Part shown: positions 16,141 through 24,729 of the stretch, piece after piece
How the letters are laid out: every line of letters begins with the position of its first letter
Position numbering within the stretch: position 1 is the stretch's first letter
Assembly (NCBI RefSeq): GCF_020164475.1
Contig: NZ_JAIQWX010000065.1
Coordinates: forward strand, 1-33,095
DNA from: Pseudomonas sp. REP124
GTDB lineage: Bacteria; Pseudomonadota; Gammaproteobacteria; Pseudomonadales; Pseudomonadaceae
Length of the DNA: 33,095 nt
Direction: 5' to 3'
Notes under the pieces: model-generated
What the model was told of the DNA's origin: nothing
Seen by the model: only the letters and a program-made list of their open reading frames with translations
Databases searched by the model: none
Program-made: the position numbers and the translations under genes

Positions 16141-19100
16141 CTACGGCGCTGGCGCCGGTTCAGGCTCGTTGGTCACCCGCAGCAGCCCCCACAGCCCTGC
16201 GGTATTACCGAAGGACGCGTTGTCGCGGTACAGGTAGTCCCCCGCTATCGCATTGCTGCCCCCGGCGCTTGGGTGCATGAAGCTGAAGTGCGCCGCCGGC
16301 AACACGCTTTCCCTGGCGCCGATGTACATCGACATCGGGTTGTAGCCGAACTTCACCGAACCGATCCCCGGTGCTCCCATCGGGTAACCACCCAAATCGC
16401 TCTTCTCCGACACGAACGGGTTGACCGACCAGACGTGACCATCAAGCTGGAAGGTCGAACCGCGACTGCCACCGGACGGCATCAGGATGTGCGTACGGAA
16501 CGGCTGGCCCGGTTTGACATAGAACACCGGCGTTTGCGGATCGCCCCCCACCAGCGCGTTGCTGTAGGCCTGGTGCGCGTTCGGTACGTTGCCGTAGGTG
16601 CCAGGGCTGCCGGCGTGACCGAACGGTGCATCCGGGGCCAGGCCGAAGCGGAACCACATCGGTTCGACCTTGTAGTTGATGGCCATGCTGGCGTTGTCCT
16701 TCGGATCGTTCGGTACGCCATTGCCTTCCGAGGCAATGCCTTCCACCGGCCGCCCATTGGCCCAACGAGTGTTCAGGGCGCGCTGCCAGACCATCGCGAA
16801 ATCACGATAGGCGGTCTGGCCCGGTGCGGTCACCGTGGCCGAGGCGCGCTTGGCATCCTCGACCCAGGTGGAGCCGATCGGCAGCACACTCATCGCACCA
16901 CCCAGACCTTTTTGCGGTTGCTTGATGACATCCGCCGGGGTGAAGTTCAGCCCGCCGAACTCCACCGCCGTGGCGTTGATGTTGTCGACGTTGCGACCCA
17001 ATTGGGTGATCGGCTTGCCTTCACGCTCCAGGTGCCCGGCGTAGTACTGATAGGTACGGGTCGGGTACGCGCCAGTGTTGCCAGCACGCGGTGGGACGGT
17101 CTGGATCGGGTTGGCACCGACGTTGGCGCCGTCGGACTTGGTGATGTCATAGGACAGCAGTTGCGCGTGCAGGCCCACATGGCTCGATGGCCGCAACAGG
17201 TTGTTGTTGAAGGTGGTCGAGCCCATCCCGTCGTTGCGGTCACGCTTGGCCAGGCCTTGCAGGATCGCGGTTTGCGCCAGGTCCGGCATGACACTTGGCA
17301 GACGGTTTTCCAGGGTGATGTTGATGCAGTCACCGGCCGCCGCGCGCAGGATCAGCGGCTCGACAGGTACACCGGGCTTGAGCTTGCCGGTGGTCGGATC
17401 GAGATCGCCCTTGCGCACATACAGGACCGCAGTCGGGTCATGCAGCGGCCCGCTTTGCCCGCCGATGGTGAAGGTCTCGCCATCTTCCGGATCGGTCACT
17501 GTGACCTGTGGAATGTTCACCGTGCGCGAGTTCAGCACCAGGGTGCCGCCTGCCGGTTTCAACGGCCCGCCGACATGCTGGCCGATACCTTGCGGATCAC
17601 CGATGGTCAGGCCCAGCGGATTGCTCAGGATGTCGTTGGCCAGCGCCGCCACCACTTCGTAGTTGCGTTGCACGGTCGGACGAGTCCCGATGCCGTTGGG
17701 GTTGGCGCCAATGCGTGGGCAAATGCCGTCGAACGCCACGGTGTTGCGCATACCGGTCGGTTTCGGGTTGTTCGGCAACGCGAACAGGTCGCTGCGTTGT
17801 GCGGTGTAGTTACGCATCACGCCCCAGATGCCGTTCCAGTAACCCTCGATGGACGCGTCCATGGTGTACAGATAGTCACCGGTGGTCGCCGCCGCGCTGG
17901 AGATCATCGACACCGGCGCATTGAAGCCCATCTGTTCGGAGATACCGACCATCTGCGACGCGCGCCAGCCGGAGTTGGAGCTGTTGCCGAAACCGGAACC
18001 GCTCTGCAGCCATTTCACGCCGTGCAGGGTGACGTTGTGCTCCTCTTCGTGGCCGCCGGCATGCACCCGCAGCCGCACGTTGTCGCCGGTGTAGGTACGC
18101 AGCATCGGGGTGAACGGGTCACCCGCTTCGGCGCCGCCCTTGTTGATGTGTGGCGGGAACAGCGTGGTGCCGCCGGTTGGCCCGGTGGCCGAGGTGATCA
18201 GGTTCGGCGCCAGGTTCATCGCCGGGATCGCACGGTCGGTACGGCTTTGCATGGCGTACGCCAGGTCACCGCCCAGGCCGTCGGCCTGCATGCCGCGCTT
18301 GCCGTCAGGGCCGACCTTGTTCGGGTCGAACACCCGCAGGGCCAGCGGTTCGTTGCGATAGTTGACGACGAACATGCCTGGGTCATCCACCGAGACTGCC
18401 TGCGGGCAAGGTCGGCTCGGGCAGCCCGGCATCACGCCGCCGCGCAATTCCACCACCGATTCGAGCAACTGACTGGTGTTGTCGCGCACCGGCGGGTTGA
18501 TCGCGTAGCGGAAGCTGTCGGCCGTGGCCGGGAAGGCTTGCGCGTTCGGCACGCCATCGGGACCCGCGCCCACATACACGCCGGCTTCATAGGCGTGCTG
18601 GAAGTCGCTGTACTCGAGGAAGAACTCACGGAAGCTGTCGTTCTTGCCGTCGCCATCGAGGTCGCCGGTGGAAATCACCGCCTGCCATGAAGTCGGCCCG
18701 CCGTCCTGGCGCGCACCGCTGTACAGCGGCTCGCCGGTTTCGGCGTGGAACCAGGTGGAACCGGCAGGTTCAGCCAGCACGGTGGCGTACAGACCAATCT
18801 GCTGGTGAGTCGATGGGCCGAGGTGGTCGTGGGTGAAGATGGTGCCCAGGCCACGGTCAACGCCATAGGTATTGATCACAGGGTCGACGAACCAGCGCTG
18901 CATGGCCGTCCGCGCCCCCACCCAGTCGGCCCGGCCATACTGGCCGAAGAACGGGTGATTCTTGGCTTTCGGACAGGCTGGAGTGCCGTCGCGCGGGTCG
19001 GTGCCTTCGCACTGGTTGTACTCGCGAATGGCGTGGATGCGTTCCTGCACGGCACCTGGGGAGAGCACGCCGTCTTCATAGTTCCAGCCGTTGGACGAAC

Positions 19101-21984
19101 CATCCGCCGCAGTCAGGTCCCATTTCGGCAGGTGAATGTGCTGGCCGATCACGTCGGTCGGGGTGCGCACCTGATAGTCGTCCATCTCATAGACGGCCGG
19201 CACCAGGTTGGTTTGCTGGTATTGCACGCAGTCGAAGGTGTTCATGCGCATCACCAGCGGCTCTGGCGGACGCTGCTTGGTGATCACCGGCCAGGCGTCT
19301 TCCCACAGCGCCAGGATGCGTGCCTGCGGGAAGTGGTAACCGACTTTGTTGTACACCGCGTCGAACTGGATGTTTGCCGCCTTGTAGATCCGCGGACGGT
19401 CGGCGGTGAAGGTCGAGGCACCGACGAACGACATGCCGTCCATGCGCTCGCCGCTGGCGAATTCGCCGGTACCCGCGCTGCTGGTCAGGCGTTTTTGCCG
19501 GTCATCCATGCAGGGTTCGTAGTACGGCGCGCCGGCAATTGGCAGAGCACCGTTGGTGCGGAAGTTGCGCGCCACGATCTGGCTGCCGGGCAGCACGGCG
19601 TAGCTGGGGTGTTCCTTTTTGGCGTGGAAAGCCATGGCGGCCTGTTCGACCTCTGTGCCTTCTTCCGGCAGATAGATCGGTTTGGCACGGGTGACTGTCT
19701 TGGAGAAATCCAGCGAAGTGGTGATGGTCTCTGCCTCGCCACCTTCGGATACGCCGCCCAAGGCATGGCGCGGTAAGCCGCCGTCCCAGCCACCGGACTG
19801 ATTCGGATCGAGGTTGGCCCACAGCGCCTTGCCAGTGGCTTTCAGGGCTTGCGCGGTGGCGGCGTCGAGCATGTCCAGCGGAGGCGTCGGAGGGCGCTGG
19901 CCCACAGAGCTCTCCATGCCACCGATCCAGAATGGATAGCCAGGGTTTTTCAGGGTGCCGTCGGCGTTGCGGTTGGCTTCGCTGCGATCGATCAGCGCGA
20001 GCGAGCCGATGGCTTGAGAGCCACCGCCATGGTGTTCGCCGTCATCGTCATCTTCCTCGTCATCATCGTCGTCGTTGGCGGCCACCAGGGTCTCGCCGAG
20101 TTTCGGAATGACCGCAACTTTGCCCGGCATCGGCGCCATGGCTTTGCCGGGCAGCGGCACGACGGCCGGAATCGGCGTGCCGGCCACGATCTCGCCATCG
20201 GGCAAGGCTCGTGCACCTGCCGCCGGTTTGCCGTTGCGCAGCGCAAAAGGTTCAGTGTGGAAGCCATCGGCACCTTGTTGCGAGACCTCCAGTTTGGTGC
20301 CTTCTTCGAACACGTCGTGTACCCGCCACATGGCCCACATGCCTTGGGCGAAGTGCGGATAGAAGTGGCAGTGGTAGATCGCATCGCCCGCTACCCGGTT
20401 GCGGTTGCCCGAACCGCCGTTGGCGATTTCATAGGTGTAGCCGGCACCCGGACCGATGCCCTGGGCGTCGACGTAATCGGAGTTGTCGTCATTGGGGTTG
20501 AACAGCCACTGATGGCCGTGCAAGTGGAAGATATGGTGTTCGTAGCCGTTGTGCGTATTGCGGAATTTGACGAAGTCGCCGATGTAGCTATGGGCAACGT
20601 TCGAAGGCTCCGACGGGTACAGTGCCGCGGTGGCCTTCACGCCAACCTGATCGGCGCGGGGAGTCTGGCCCGGAGTGATGCCTTCAAGGCCGGCGTTGGC
20701 CGGAACGTCCACCAGCATCGCCACGTCGCCAACGGTGTGGGCGCTGAGGAAGAACTCTTCGTAGGCGCAGGACAGGCAGTCGTGCATCGGGCCGACGCCC
20801 AGCCGGTTGGCGACCACTTCGGCACCCATGCCACCGGAACCGTAGTTGATCATGAAGGAGTCACGCGTCGGCTCCAGCACGTGGGCCATGACCGGGTCGG
20901 CCCAGTAAGCGGGGAACGCCTGGGTCACCGCGGTTTCATCCTGGAATTGCGCGGAGAAATCGCGGAACGGCTCAAGCCGGTTGGGAATCGCCGGGTTGCG
21001 CTTGCCGACGCTTTCCAGCGGATAGGTCGCGGCGGGGAAACTGCCATCGGCGTTGCTGCCCATGACAATCGCATCGGCTTCGCTGGAGACGATTTCATTG
21101 CCGTCGACCATGTTGATGATCGGCTTGCCGGCTTTGCCTTCGCGAATCCAGGGCTCGCGCTGCGGGTAGCGTGCCTGGTAGTCGACGATCGGATGACCGG
21201 CCGGAGTACGACCGGTGCTGGCCAGGCGCATCTCTTCTTCGGTGATGGTGTTGCGGTAGCTGCGGCCGTTTTTGGGCATGACCGCCACCTGGCCGAACAG
21301 GCCGTTGGCATTGTTGCCGGCGGCACCCTCGCTGCCGAAAGTGGCACCACGGCTGCTGACCGTGAACGCGCCTTCGCGTTCGGCGAACAGGGTGTAGGAA
21401 CGACTGGCGCCGGGGGCGATCAGGGTGTTGGCGTTGCGCCCGGTGAACGAGGAGATGTCATCGATGCTGTTGACCGCCTGCATGCCGTTGACCTGAAAGC
21501 CGACATGGCGGTCGGCGACCTGCTCGTCGACCTTGAACTGATCGGTGTTGCCGGCTTCGATTTCGCCGCCTTCTTCTTCCTCTCCTTCCTCTTCCTCCTC
21601 ACCGCCATCGTGGGAGCCGGGGTTGGCCTGGTACGCCAGCAGGTTCTGCAGGTTGACGGTCAGGCAGTCACCGGCAGCGACCCGCAGCACCAGCGGGCGC
21701 GGACGCTTGTCGGCGCGCAACGAAACCTTGCCCGGTACCGCCGCACCACCCTGCTCCAGGGACACCTGATTTACATCGACCACATCCCGGCGCAGGGCGT
21801 ACATCATGCCGTTGACGTTCTGTGCCCCCAGGCGGTTGAACATCAGTGGCTGGTCCAGCGCCACGACGTTGGCCACCAGGTTGCGTTCACACCGCGCTGC
21901 GGCTTCCGCGACCTCGATACCGAGTACAGAGGCGGCTAATACAAGCCACGGAAGGAGGTTTGGGACATGGTGTATTCCGATCAT
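16141..21984 (-). CDS. mcoA: Giant MofA/McoA-type multicopper oxidase, putative Mn(II) oxidase
   Basis: A protein of about 1947 residues, far larger than laccases (about 500). After a signal peptide (about 1-30, AEAAA) it has several cupredoxin modules. HIFHLHGHQW near residue 485 (HxxHxH) and YHCHFYPHFAQGMW near 537 (HCH, the T1 site) give one copper-binding half. THDHLGPSTHQQ near 1050 and HEEEHNVTLHGVKW near 1310 give another. Thus the motifs that end ordinary oxidases come first here, as I recall for MofA/MnxG-type enzymes. Two acidic runs (about 129-141 and 632-645) may bind cations. Operon partners (Sco pair, cytochrome c, prolyl isomerase) favour McoA/MofA over MnxG. ATG 21984 is used; an in-frame GTG at 21990 is possible. 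Substrate Mn(II) is inferred. Confidence 0.88.
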   Translation of the reverse strand: MIGIHHVPNLLPWLVLAASVLGIEVAEAAARCERNLVANVVALDQPLMFNRLGAQNVNGMMYALRRDVVDVNQVSLEQGGAAVPGKVSLRADKRPRPLVLRVAAGDCLTVNLQNLLAYQANPGSHDGGEEEEEGEEEEGGEIEAGNTDQFKVDEQVADRHVGFQVNGMQAVNSIDDISSFTGRNANTLIAPGASRSYTLFAEREGAFTVSSRGATFGSEGAAGNNANGLFGQVAVMPKNGRSYRNTITEEEMRLASTGRTPAGHPIVDYQARYPQREPWIREGKAGKPIINMVDGNEIVSSEADAIVMGSNADGSFPAATYPLESVGKRNPAIPNRLEPFRDFSAQFQDETAVTQAFPAYWADPVMAHVLEPTRDSFMINYGSGGMGAEVVANRLGVGPMHDCLSCAYEEFFLSAHTVGDVAMLVDVPANAGLEGITPGQTPRADQVGVKATAALYPSEPSNVAHSYIGDFVKFRNTHNGYEHHIFHLHGHQWLFNPNDDNSDYVDAQGIGPGAGYTYEIANGGSGNRNRVAGDAIYHCHFYPHFAQGMWAMWRVHDVFEEGTKLEVSQQGADGFHTEPFALRNGKPAAGARALPDGEIVAGTPIPAVVPLPGKAMAPMPGKVAVIPKLGETLVAANDDDDDEEDDDDGEHHGGGSQAIGSLALIDRSEANRNADGTLKNPGYPFWIGGMESSVGQRPPTPPLDMLDAATAQALKATGKALWANLDPNQSGGWDGGLPRHALGGVSEGGEAETITTSLDFSKTVTRAKPIYLPEEGTEVEQAAMAFHAKKEHPSYAVLPGSQIVARNFRTNGALPIAGAPYYEPCMDDRQKRLTSSAGTGEFASGERMDGMSFVGASTFTADRPRIYKAANIQFDAVYNKVGYHFPQARILALWEDAWPVITKQRPPEPLVMRMNTFDCVQYQQTNLVPAVYEMDDYQVRTPTDVIGQHIHLPKWDLTAADGSSNGWNYEDGVLSPGAVQERIHAIREYNQCEGTDPRDGTPACPKAKNHPFFGQYGRADWVGARTAMQRWFVDPVINTYGVDRGLGTIFTHDHLGPSTHQQIGLYATVLAEPAGSTWFHAETGEPLYSGARQDGGPTSWQAVISTGDLDGDGKNDSFREFFLEYSDFQHAYEAGVYVGAGPDGVPNAQAFPATADSFRYAINPPVRDNTSQLLESVVELRGGVMPGCPSRPCPQAVSVDDPGMFVVNYRNEPLALRVFDPNKVGPDGKRGMQADGLGGDLAYAMQSRTDRAIPAMNLAPNLITSATGPTGGTTLFPPHINKGGAEAGDPFTPMLRTYTGDNVRLRVHAGGHEEEHNVTLHGVKWLQSGSGFGNSSNSGWRASQMVGISEQMGFNAPVSMISSAAATTGDYLYTMDASIEGYWNGIWGVMRNYTAQRSDLFALPNNPKPTGMRNTVAFDGICPRIGANPNGIGTRPTVQRNYEVVAALANDILSNPLGLTIGDPQGIGQHVGGPLKPAGGTLVLNSRTVNIPQVTVTDPEDGETFTIGGQSGPLHDPTAVLYVRKGDLDPTTGKLKPGVPVEPLILRAAAGDCINITLENRLPSVMPDLAQTAILQGLAKRDRNDGMGSTTFNNNLLRPSSHVGLHAQLLSYDITKSDGANVGANPIQTVPPRAGNTGAYPTRTYQYYAGHLEREGKPITQLGRNVDNINATAVEFGGLNFTPADVIKQPQKGLGGAMSVLPIGSTWVEDAKRASATVTAPGQTAYRDFAMVWQRALNTRWANGRPVEGIASEGNGVPNDPKDNASMAINYKVEPMWFRFGLAPDAPFGHAGSPGTYGNVPNAHQAYSNALVGGDPQTPVFYVKPGQPFRTHILMPSGGSRGSTFQLDGHVWSVNPFVSEKSDLGGYPMGAPGIGSVKFGYNPMSMYIGARESVLPAAHFSFMHPSAGGSNAIAGDYLYRDNASFGNTAGLWGLLRVTNEPEPAPAP

Positions 21985-22041
21985 GATCACGAGCCTCGAA
22001 GTGGGTGCTCACAGGGAATAATTCTCGACAAATCCCCTTGA

Positions 22042-22056
22042 GCAATCCGCATGCCA
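22042..22056 (-). promoter_or_regulatory. Sigma-54 promoter of mcoA operon
   Basis: The minus strand reads TGGCATGCGGATTGC, matching TGGCACG-N4-TTGC at every invariant base with the GG/GC spacing of ten. The expected start is near 22030, about 46 bases before the mcoA ATG. It lies 3' of the palindromic sites at 22107-22170. Confidence 0.85.
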
Positions 22057-22106
22057 TAAAAAATTCATTGGTTTTTCATGGGGTTGTGATTGCCACTTAA
22101 TTCAGC

Positions 22107-22170
22107 GGGGGAAATTCCCCACTTTTTCCCCACTTTTTCGCCGGGGTTCCCATTCCCCAATGTTGGGGAA
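22107..22170. promoter_or_regulatory. TTCCCCA repeats and palindrome upstream of mcoA, candidate enhancer sites
   Basis: Three linked elements are seen. A palindrome TTCCCCAATGTTGGGGAA at 22153-22170 has eight-base perfect arms. A tandem direct repeat of TTCCCCACTTT occupies 22115-22136. A GGGGAAATTCCCC palindrome at 22108-22120 overlaps its first copy. They lie about 80-140 bp upstream of the expected start of mcoA and share half-site TTCCCCA with the sites at 10074-10134. The outer palindrome sits in a larger hairpin-capable stretch (22141-22182, CCGGGG...CCCCGG) just after the transglycosylase stop, which may also end that transcript. Confidence 0.65.
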
Positions 22171-22189
22171 ACCCGCCCCGGTTGTTCAG

Positions 22190-22798
22190 CTACAACGGTG
22201 CGTCCGCCGACAGGCCCTGCAGGCGCCGATACTGCTTCAGGACGCTGGGCACATAACGCTGGGTTTCGGCGAACGGCGGGATCACCCCGCCACGGCTGAG
22301 CACGGCCTGGGGACCTGCGTTGTAGGCGGCCACGGCGAGGGCCATGTCGTTGTCGAACAGGGTCATCAAACGCTTGAGATAACGGGCGCCGCCCTGGATG
22401 TTGGCGTTGGGGTCGTAGACGTCGGTCACCCCCAGTTCCCGGGCGGTGTCGGGCATCAGCTGCATCAGGCCACCGGCACCCTTGGGCGACACCGCGCTGG
22501 GGTTGTAACCGGACTCGTTCTGGATCACCGCATGCAGCAGCGCGGCGGGCAGTTGATTGGCTTCGGCGGCCTTGGAAACCAGTTCGGCGTAAGGCCTGGC
22601 GGCAATCATCTGGGGCTGCTGATCGAGACTGACCACCGCCGCCTCGGGCTCGCGAATGACCTTTTCGTAGTGGCGGCCCGGGCGGTGGACGTTCGACAGA
22701 ACGAAGTTGCCTTTGGCGTCGACCGAGACGAACACATCGGCCTGTGCGACGCCGCCCAGCAAGGTCAGGCCGAGCAATCCCGCGGTGAGAGTTTTCAT
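22190..22798 (-). CDS. Exported lytic transglycosylase (SLT family)
   Basis: A 202-residue peptidoglycan hydrolase. A signal peptide covers 1-20 (GGVAQA). A DUF4124-like segment follows (VFVSVDAKGNFVLSNVHR). The SLT domain spans about 70-190 with catalytic Glu95 in VIQNESGYNPSAVSPKGAGGLMQLMP, the AYNAGP block at 158-163 and ETQRYV at 178-183. The ATG at 22798 follows GGGGAGG; the longer frame to 22951 is rejected. Such enzymes open the wall for envelope-spanning machines. It lies between the two halves of the secretion gene set and has its own sigma-54-like promoter, so a role in assembly of this machine is likely. Confidence 0.93.
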   Translation of the reverse strand: MKTLTAGLLGLTLLGGVAQADVFVSVDAKGNFVLSNVHRPGRHYEKVIREPEAAVVSLDQQPQMIAARPYAELVSKAAEANQLPAALLHAVIQNESGYNPSAVSPKGAGGLMQLMPDTARELGVTDVYDPNANIQGGARYLKRLMTLFDNDMALAVAAYNAGPQAVLSRGGVIPPFAETQRYVPSVLKQYRRLQGLSADAPL

Positions 22799-22828
22799 TG
22801 TTCTACCTCCCCTGCCCGGCCTGAAAAA

Positions 22829-22846
22829 TTGGGGGATATGCCCCAG
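22829..22846 (-). promoter_or_regulatory. Hairpin-forming palindrome in the transglycosylase 5' leader
   Basis: TGGGGGATATGCCCCA (22830-22845) has five-base perfect arms around a six-base centre. On the minus strand it is followed by ATTTTT, so the leader RNA could form a short hairpin plus U-run, like an attenuator. Alternatively it is a protein-binding site. The stem is short, so the call is tentative. Confidence 0.35.
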
Positions 22847-22870
22847 TGACCGGTCGTTTATCAGCCATGA

Positions 22871-22885
22871 GCAAGCACTGTGCCG
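22871..22885 (-). promoter_or_regulatory. Sigma-54-like promoter of the lytic transglycosylase
   Basis: The minus strand reads CGGCACAGTGCTTGC: -24 GGCAC and -12 TTGC, GG and GC ten bases apart. The first base and the G after GGCAC differ from consensus. The expected start is near 22859, some 61 bases before the ATG. No TTCCCC palindrome lies directly upstream. Confidence 0.65.
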
Positions 22886-22945
22886 AAAGCGCAGAAGGCC
22901 GTAGGACGGGGGGTGCAGGAATGCGTCGAAGCCATTGCCGGTGCT

Positions 22946-22960
22946 GTGCATGGCAATTGC
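22946..22960 (+). promoter_or_regulatory. Weak sigma-54-like element before gspG
   Basis: The plus strand reads GTGCATGGCAATTGC. The -12 TTGC is perfect, but the -24 has TG in place of the invariant GG. It would start transcription about 33 bases before the gspG ATG. Given clear sigma-54 elements on the three neighbouring operons it deserves mention, but the sequence alone is weak. Confidence 0.3.
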
Positions 22961-23004
22961 ATAGACCCTTTCACGATCCTTCCTGCCGCTTGTGTGAGGT
23001 CATC

Positions 23005-23454
23005 ATGAAACAGCGTCTTTCTTCCACCGCCCGCAGCTGTTCACCACGAAACCAGCGCGGGTTCACCCTCCTCGAACTGTTGGTGGTGCTGGTGGTGCTC
23101 GGGCTGTTGGCCGGCATCGTCGCGCCGAAATACTTCGCGCAGCTGGGCCGCTCCGAAGTGAAAGTGGCCAAGGCGCAAATAGAAGGCTTGGGCAAGGCCC
23201 TGGACCTGTATCGCCTGGAAGTCGGTCACTACCCGTCGACCGAACAGGGCTTGCAGGCGCTGGTCACCGCGCCCAGCGATGAAACCCACTGGACCGGTCC
23301 GTACCTGCAGAAAAAACTGCCGCTGGATCCATGGGGCCGTGCCTATACCTACCGCTACCCTGGCGAGCACAGCGAGTACGACCTGCTGTCCCTGGGCAAG
23401 GACGGCCAGGCCGGCGGTGAAGGCGAAAACGCCGAAGTTTCCAACTGGCAATAA
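23005..23454 (+). CDS. gspG: GspG, major T2SS pseudopilin
   Basis: A 149-residue classical GspG. The leader ends at Gly19; the mature protein starts FTLLELLVVLVVLGLLAGIVAPKYF with Glu at +5. The diagnostic C-terminal part is complete: GHYPSTEQGLQALVTAP, LPLDPWGRAYTYRYPG and LGKDGQAGGEGENAEVSNW, the calcium-binding end of T2SS major pseudopilins. ATG 23005 follows GAGG. This is a better GspG than any of the three pseudopilins of the minus-strand operon and is paired with gspF, so it is probably the main subunit of the piston. It is divergent from the transglycosylase. Confidence 0.94.
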   Translation: MKQRLSSTARSCSPRNQRGFTLLELLVVLVVLGLLAGIVAPKYFAQLGRSEVKVAKAQIEGLGKALDLYRLEVGHYPSTEQGLQALVTAPSDETHWTGPYLQKKLPLDPWGRAYTYRYPGEHSEYDLLSLGKDGQAGGEGENAEVSNWQ

Positions 23455-23459
23455 CGGAT

Positions 23460-24656
23460 ATGGCGACCATGCGTTTTCACCTCAAAGCGGTCGGCAAGGC
23501 CGGTGTGGTTTCCATGACCGTCGAAGCACCCGGTCACAGCGAAGCCCGGCGCATTGCCGAGGACCAGGGCCTGCGGGTGGTCAGCCTGCGCGCCGAACGA
23601 CATTGGCGCGCCTTGGGCCTCAAGCAGCGCGAAACCTTCAATCTGGTGCTGTTCAGCCAGGAACTGACCACGCTGCTCAATGCCGGCCTGCCGTTGATCG
23701 ATGCGCTGGAAAGCCTGGCGGAAAAGGAAAGCGCGCCCCAGGCCCGCAAAACCCTGAGCGAACTGGTGCGCCTGCTGTATGAAGGCAAATCCTTCTCCCA
23801 GGCCTTGGGGCAGTTGTCGGCGGTGTTCCCTCCTTTGTATGTGGCGCTGGTGCAGTCCAGCGAAAAGACCGGAGCCGTGGGTGATGCGCTGGGGCGTTAT
23901 GTCAGCTATCGCCAGCGCATGGACGAGGTAAGGCAGAAGATCGTCAGTGCGTCGATCTACCCGATGCTGCTGCTGATTGTCGGCGGTGGCGTGGTGTTGT
24001 TTCTGATGGGTTACGTGGTGCCGCGCTTCAGCCTGGTGTTCGAAGGGTTGGGGGAAAATCTGCCGTGGATGTCGCAGATCCTGATGAGCAGCGGCATGTT
24101 CCTGCATGCCCACCAGGGCGAGTTTTTCGGCGCCTTTGCGGCGTTCATCGTCGCCATTGCCCTGCTATCCCGACAACCGTCGTTTCGTCGGGGTGTGGAC
24201 CGGCTGATCGAGAAAGTCCCGGCGGTTCACCAGCGCATCTTCATGTATGAACTGGCGCGCTTCTACCGGTCGCTGGGGATTCTGCTGCAAGGCGGTATTC
24301 CTCTGGTGACCGCCATGGGCATGGTGCGCAACCTGCTGACCCCCGCCTCCCGCACGCGTCTGGACCAGGCCTGCGAGCGGGTGCGCGAGGGGCACTCGCT
24401 GTCGGCTGCGCTGGAACTCAATCACCTGGTGACCCCGGTGTCCCTGCGCCTGCTTCGTGCGGGCGAGCAGTCCGGCAACCTGGGGCAAATGATGGAGCGC
24501 AGCGCCGACTTCTACGACGAAGAAATCAGCCGCTGGATCGAATGGTTCGTGCGGCTGTTCGAACCCTTGCTCATGACCTTCATCGGCCTGCTCATCGGGG
24601 TCATCGTGATCCTGATGTACATCCCGATCTTCGAACTGGCCTCGAGCATCCACTGA
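23460..24656 (+). CDS. gspF: GspF/PilC inner-membrane platform protein
   Basis: A 398-residue polytopic protein of normal GspF length. Two GspF domains are seen, about 65-190 (FSQELTTLLNAGLPLIDALESLAEKE, SFSQALGQLSAVFPPLYVALVQSSEKTGAVGDAL) and about 268-390 (FYRSLGILLQGGIPLVTAMGMVRNLL, MMERSADFYDEEI), with membrane helices near 170-192, 218-236 and 365-392. It sits 5 bp after gspG. The minus-strand secretion operon has no GspF/PilC of its own, so this gene likely completes it. ATG 23460 is assumed; ATG 23469 is also possible. Confidence 0.93.
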   Translation: MATMRFHLKAVGKAGVVSMTVEAPGHSEARRIAEDQGLRVVSLRAERHWRALGLKQRETFNLVLFSQELTTLLNAGLPLIDALESLAEKESAPQARKTLSELVRLLYEGKSFSQALGQLSAVFPPLYVALVQSSEKTGAVGDALGRYVSYRQRMDEVRQKIVSASIYPMLLLIVGGGVVLFLMGYVVPRFSLVFEGLGENLPWMSQILMSSGMFLHAHQGEFFGAFAAFIVAIALLSRQPSFRRGVDRLIEKVPAVHQRIFMYELARFYRSLGILLQGGIPLVTAMGMVRNLLTPASRTRLDQACERVREGHSLSAALELNHLVTPVSLRLLRAGEQSGNLGQMMERSADFYDEEISRWIEWFVRLFEPLLMTFIGLLIGVIVILMYIPIFELASSIH

Positions 24657-24729
24657 CCCTGCTGCACAAAGGTCGACCTGTGCGCTGCACGGTTTTACGT
24701 TGTACCCGAAGAAGAAAACGGAGAACGAC

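Noticed and set aside
16114..21939. Long open frames (up to 858 codons) antisense to mcoA
   Set aside because: They mirror third-position GC bias of the real gene, have no ribosome sites or recognisable domains and lie opposite clear copper-oxidase motifs.
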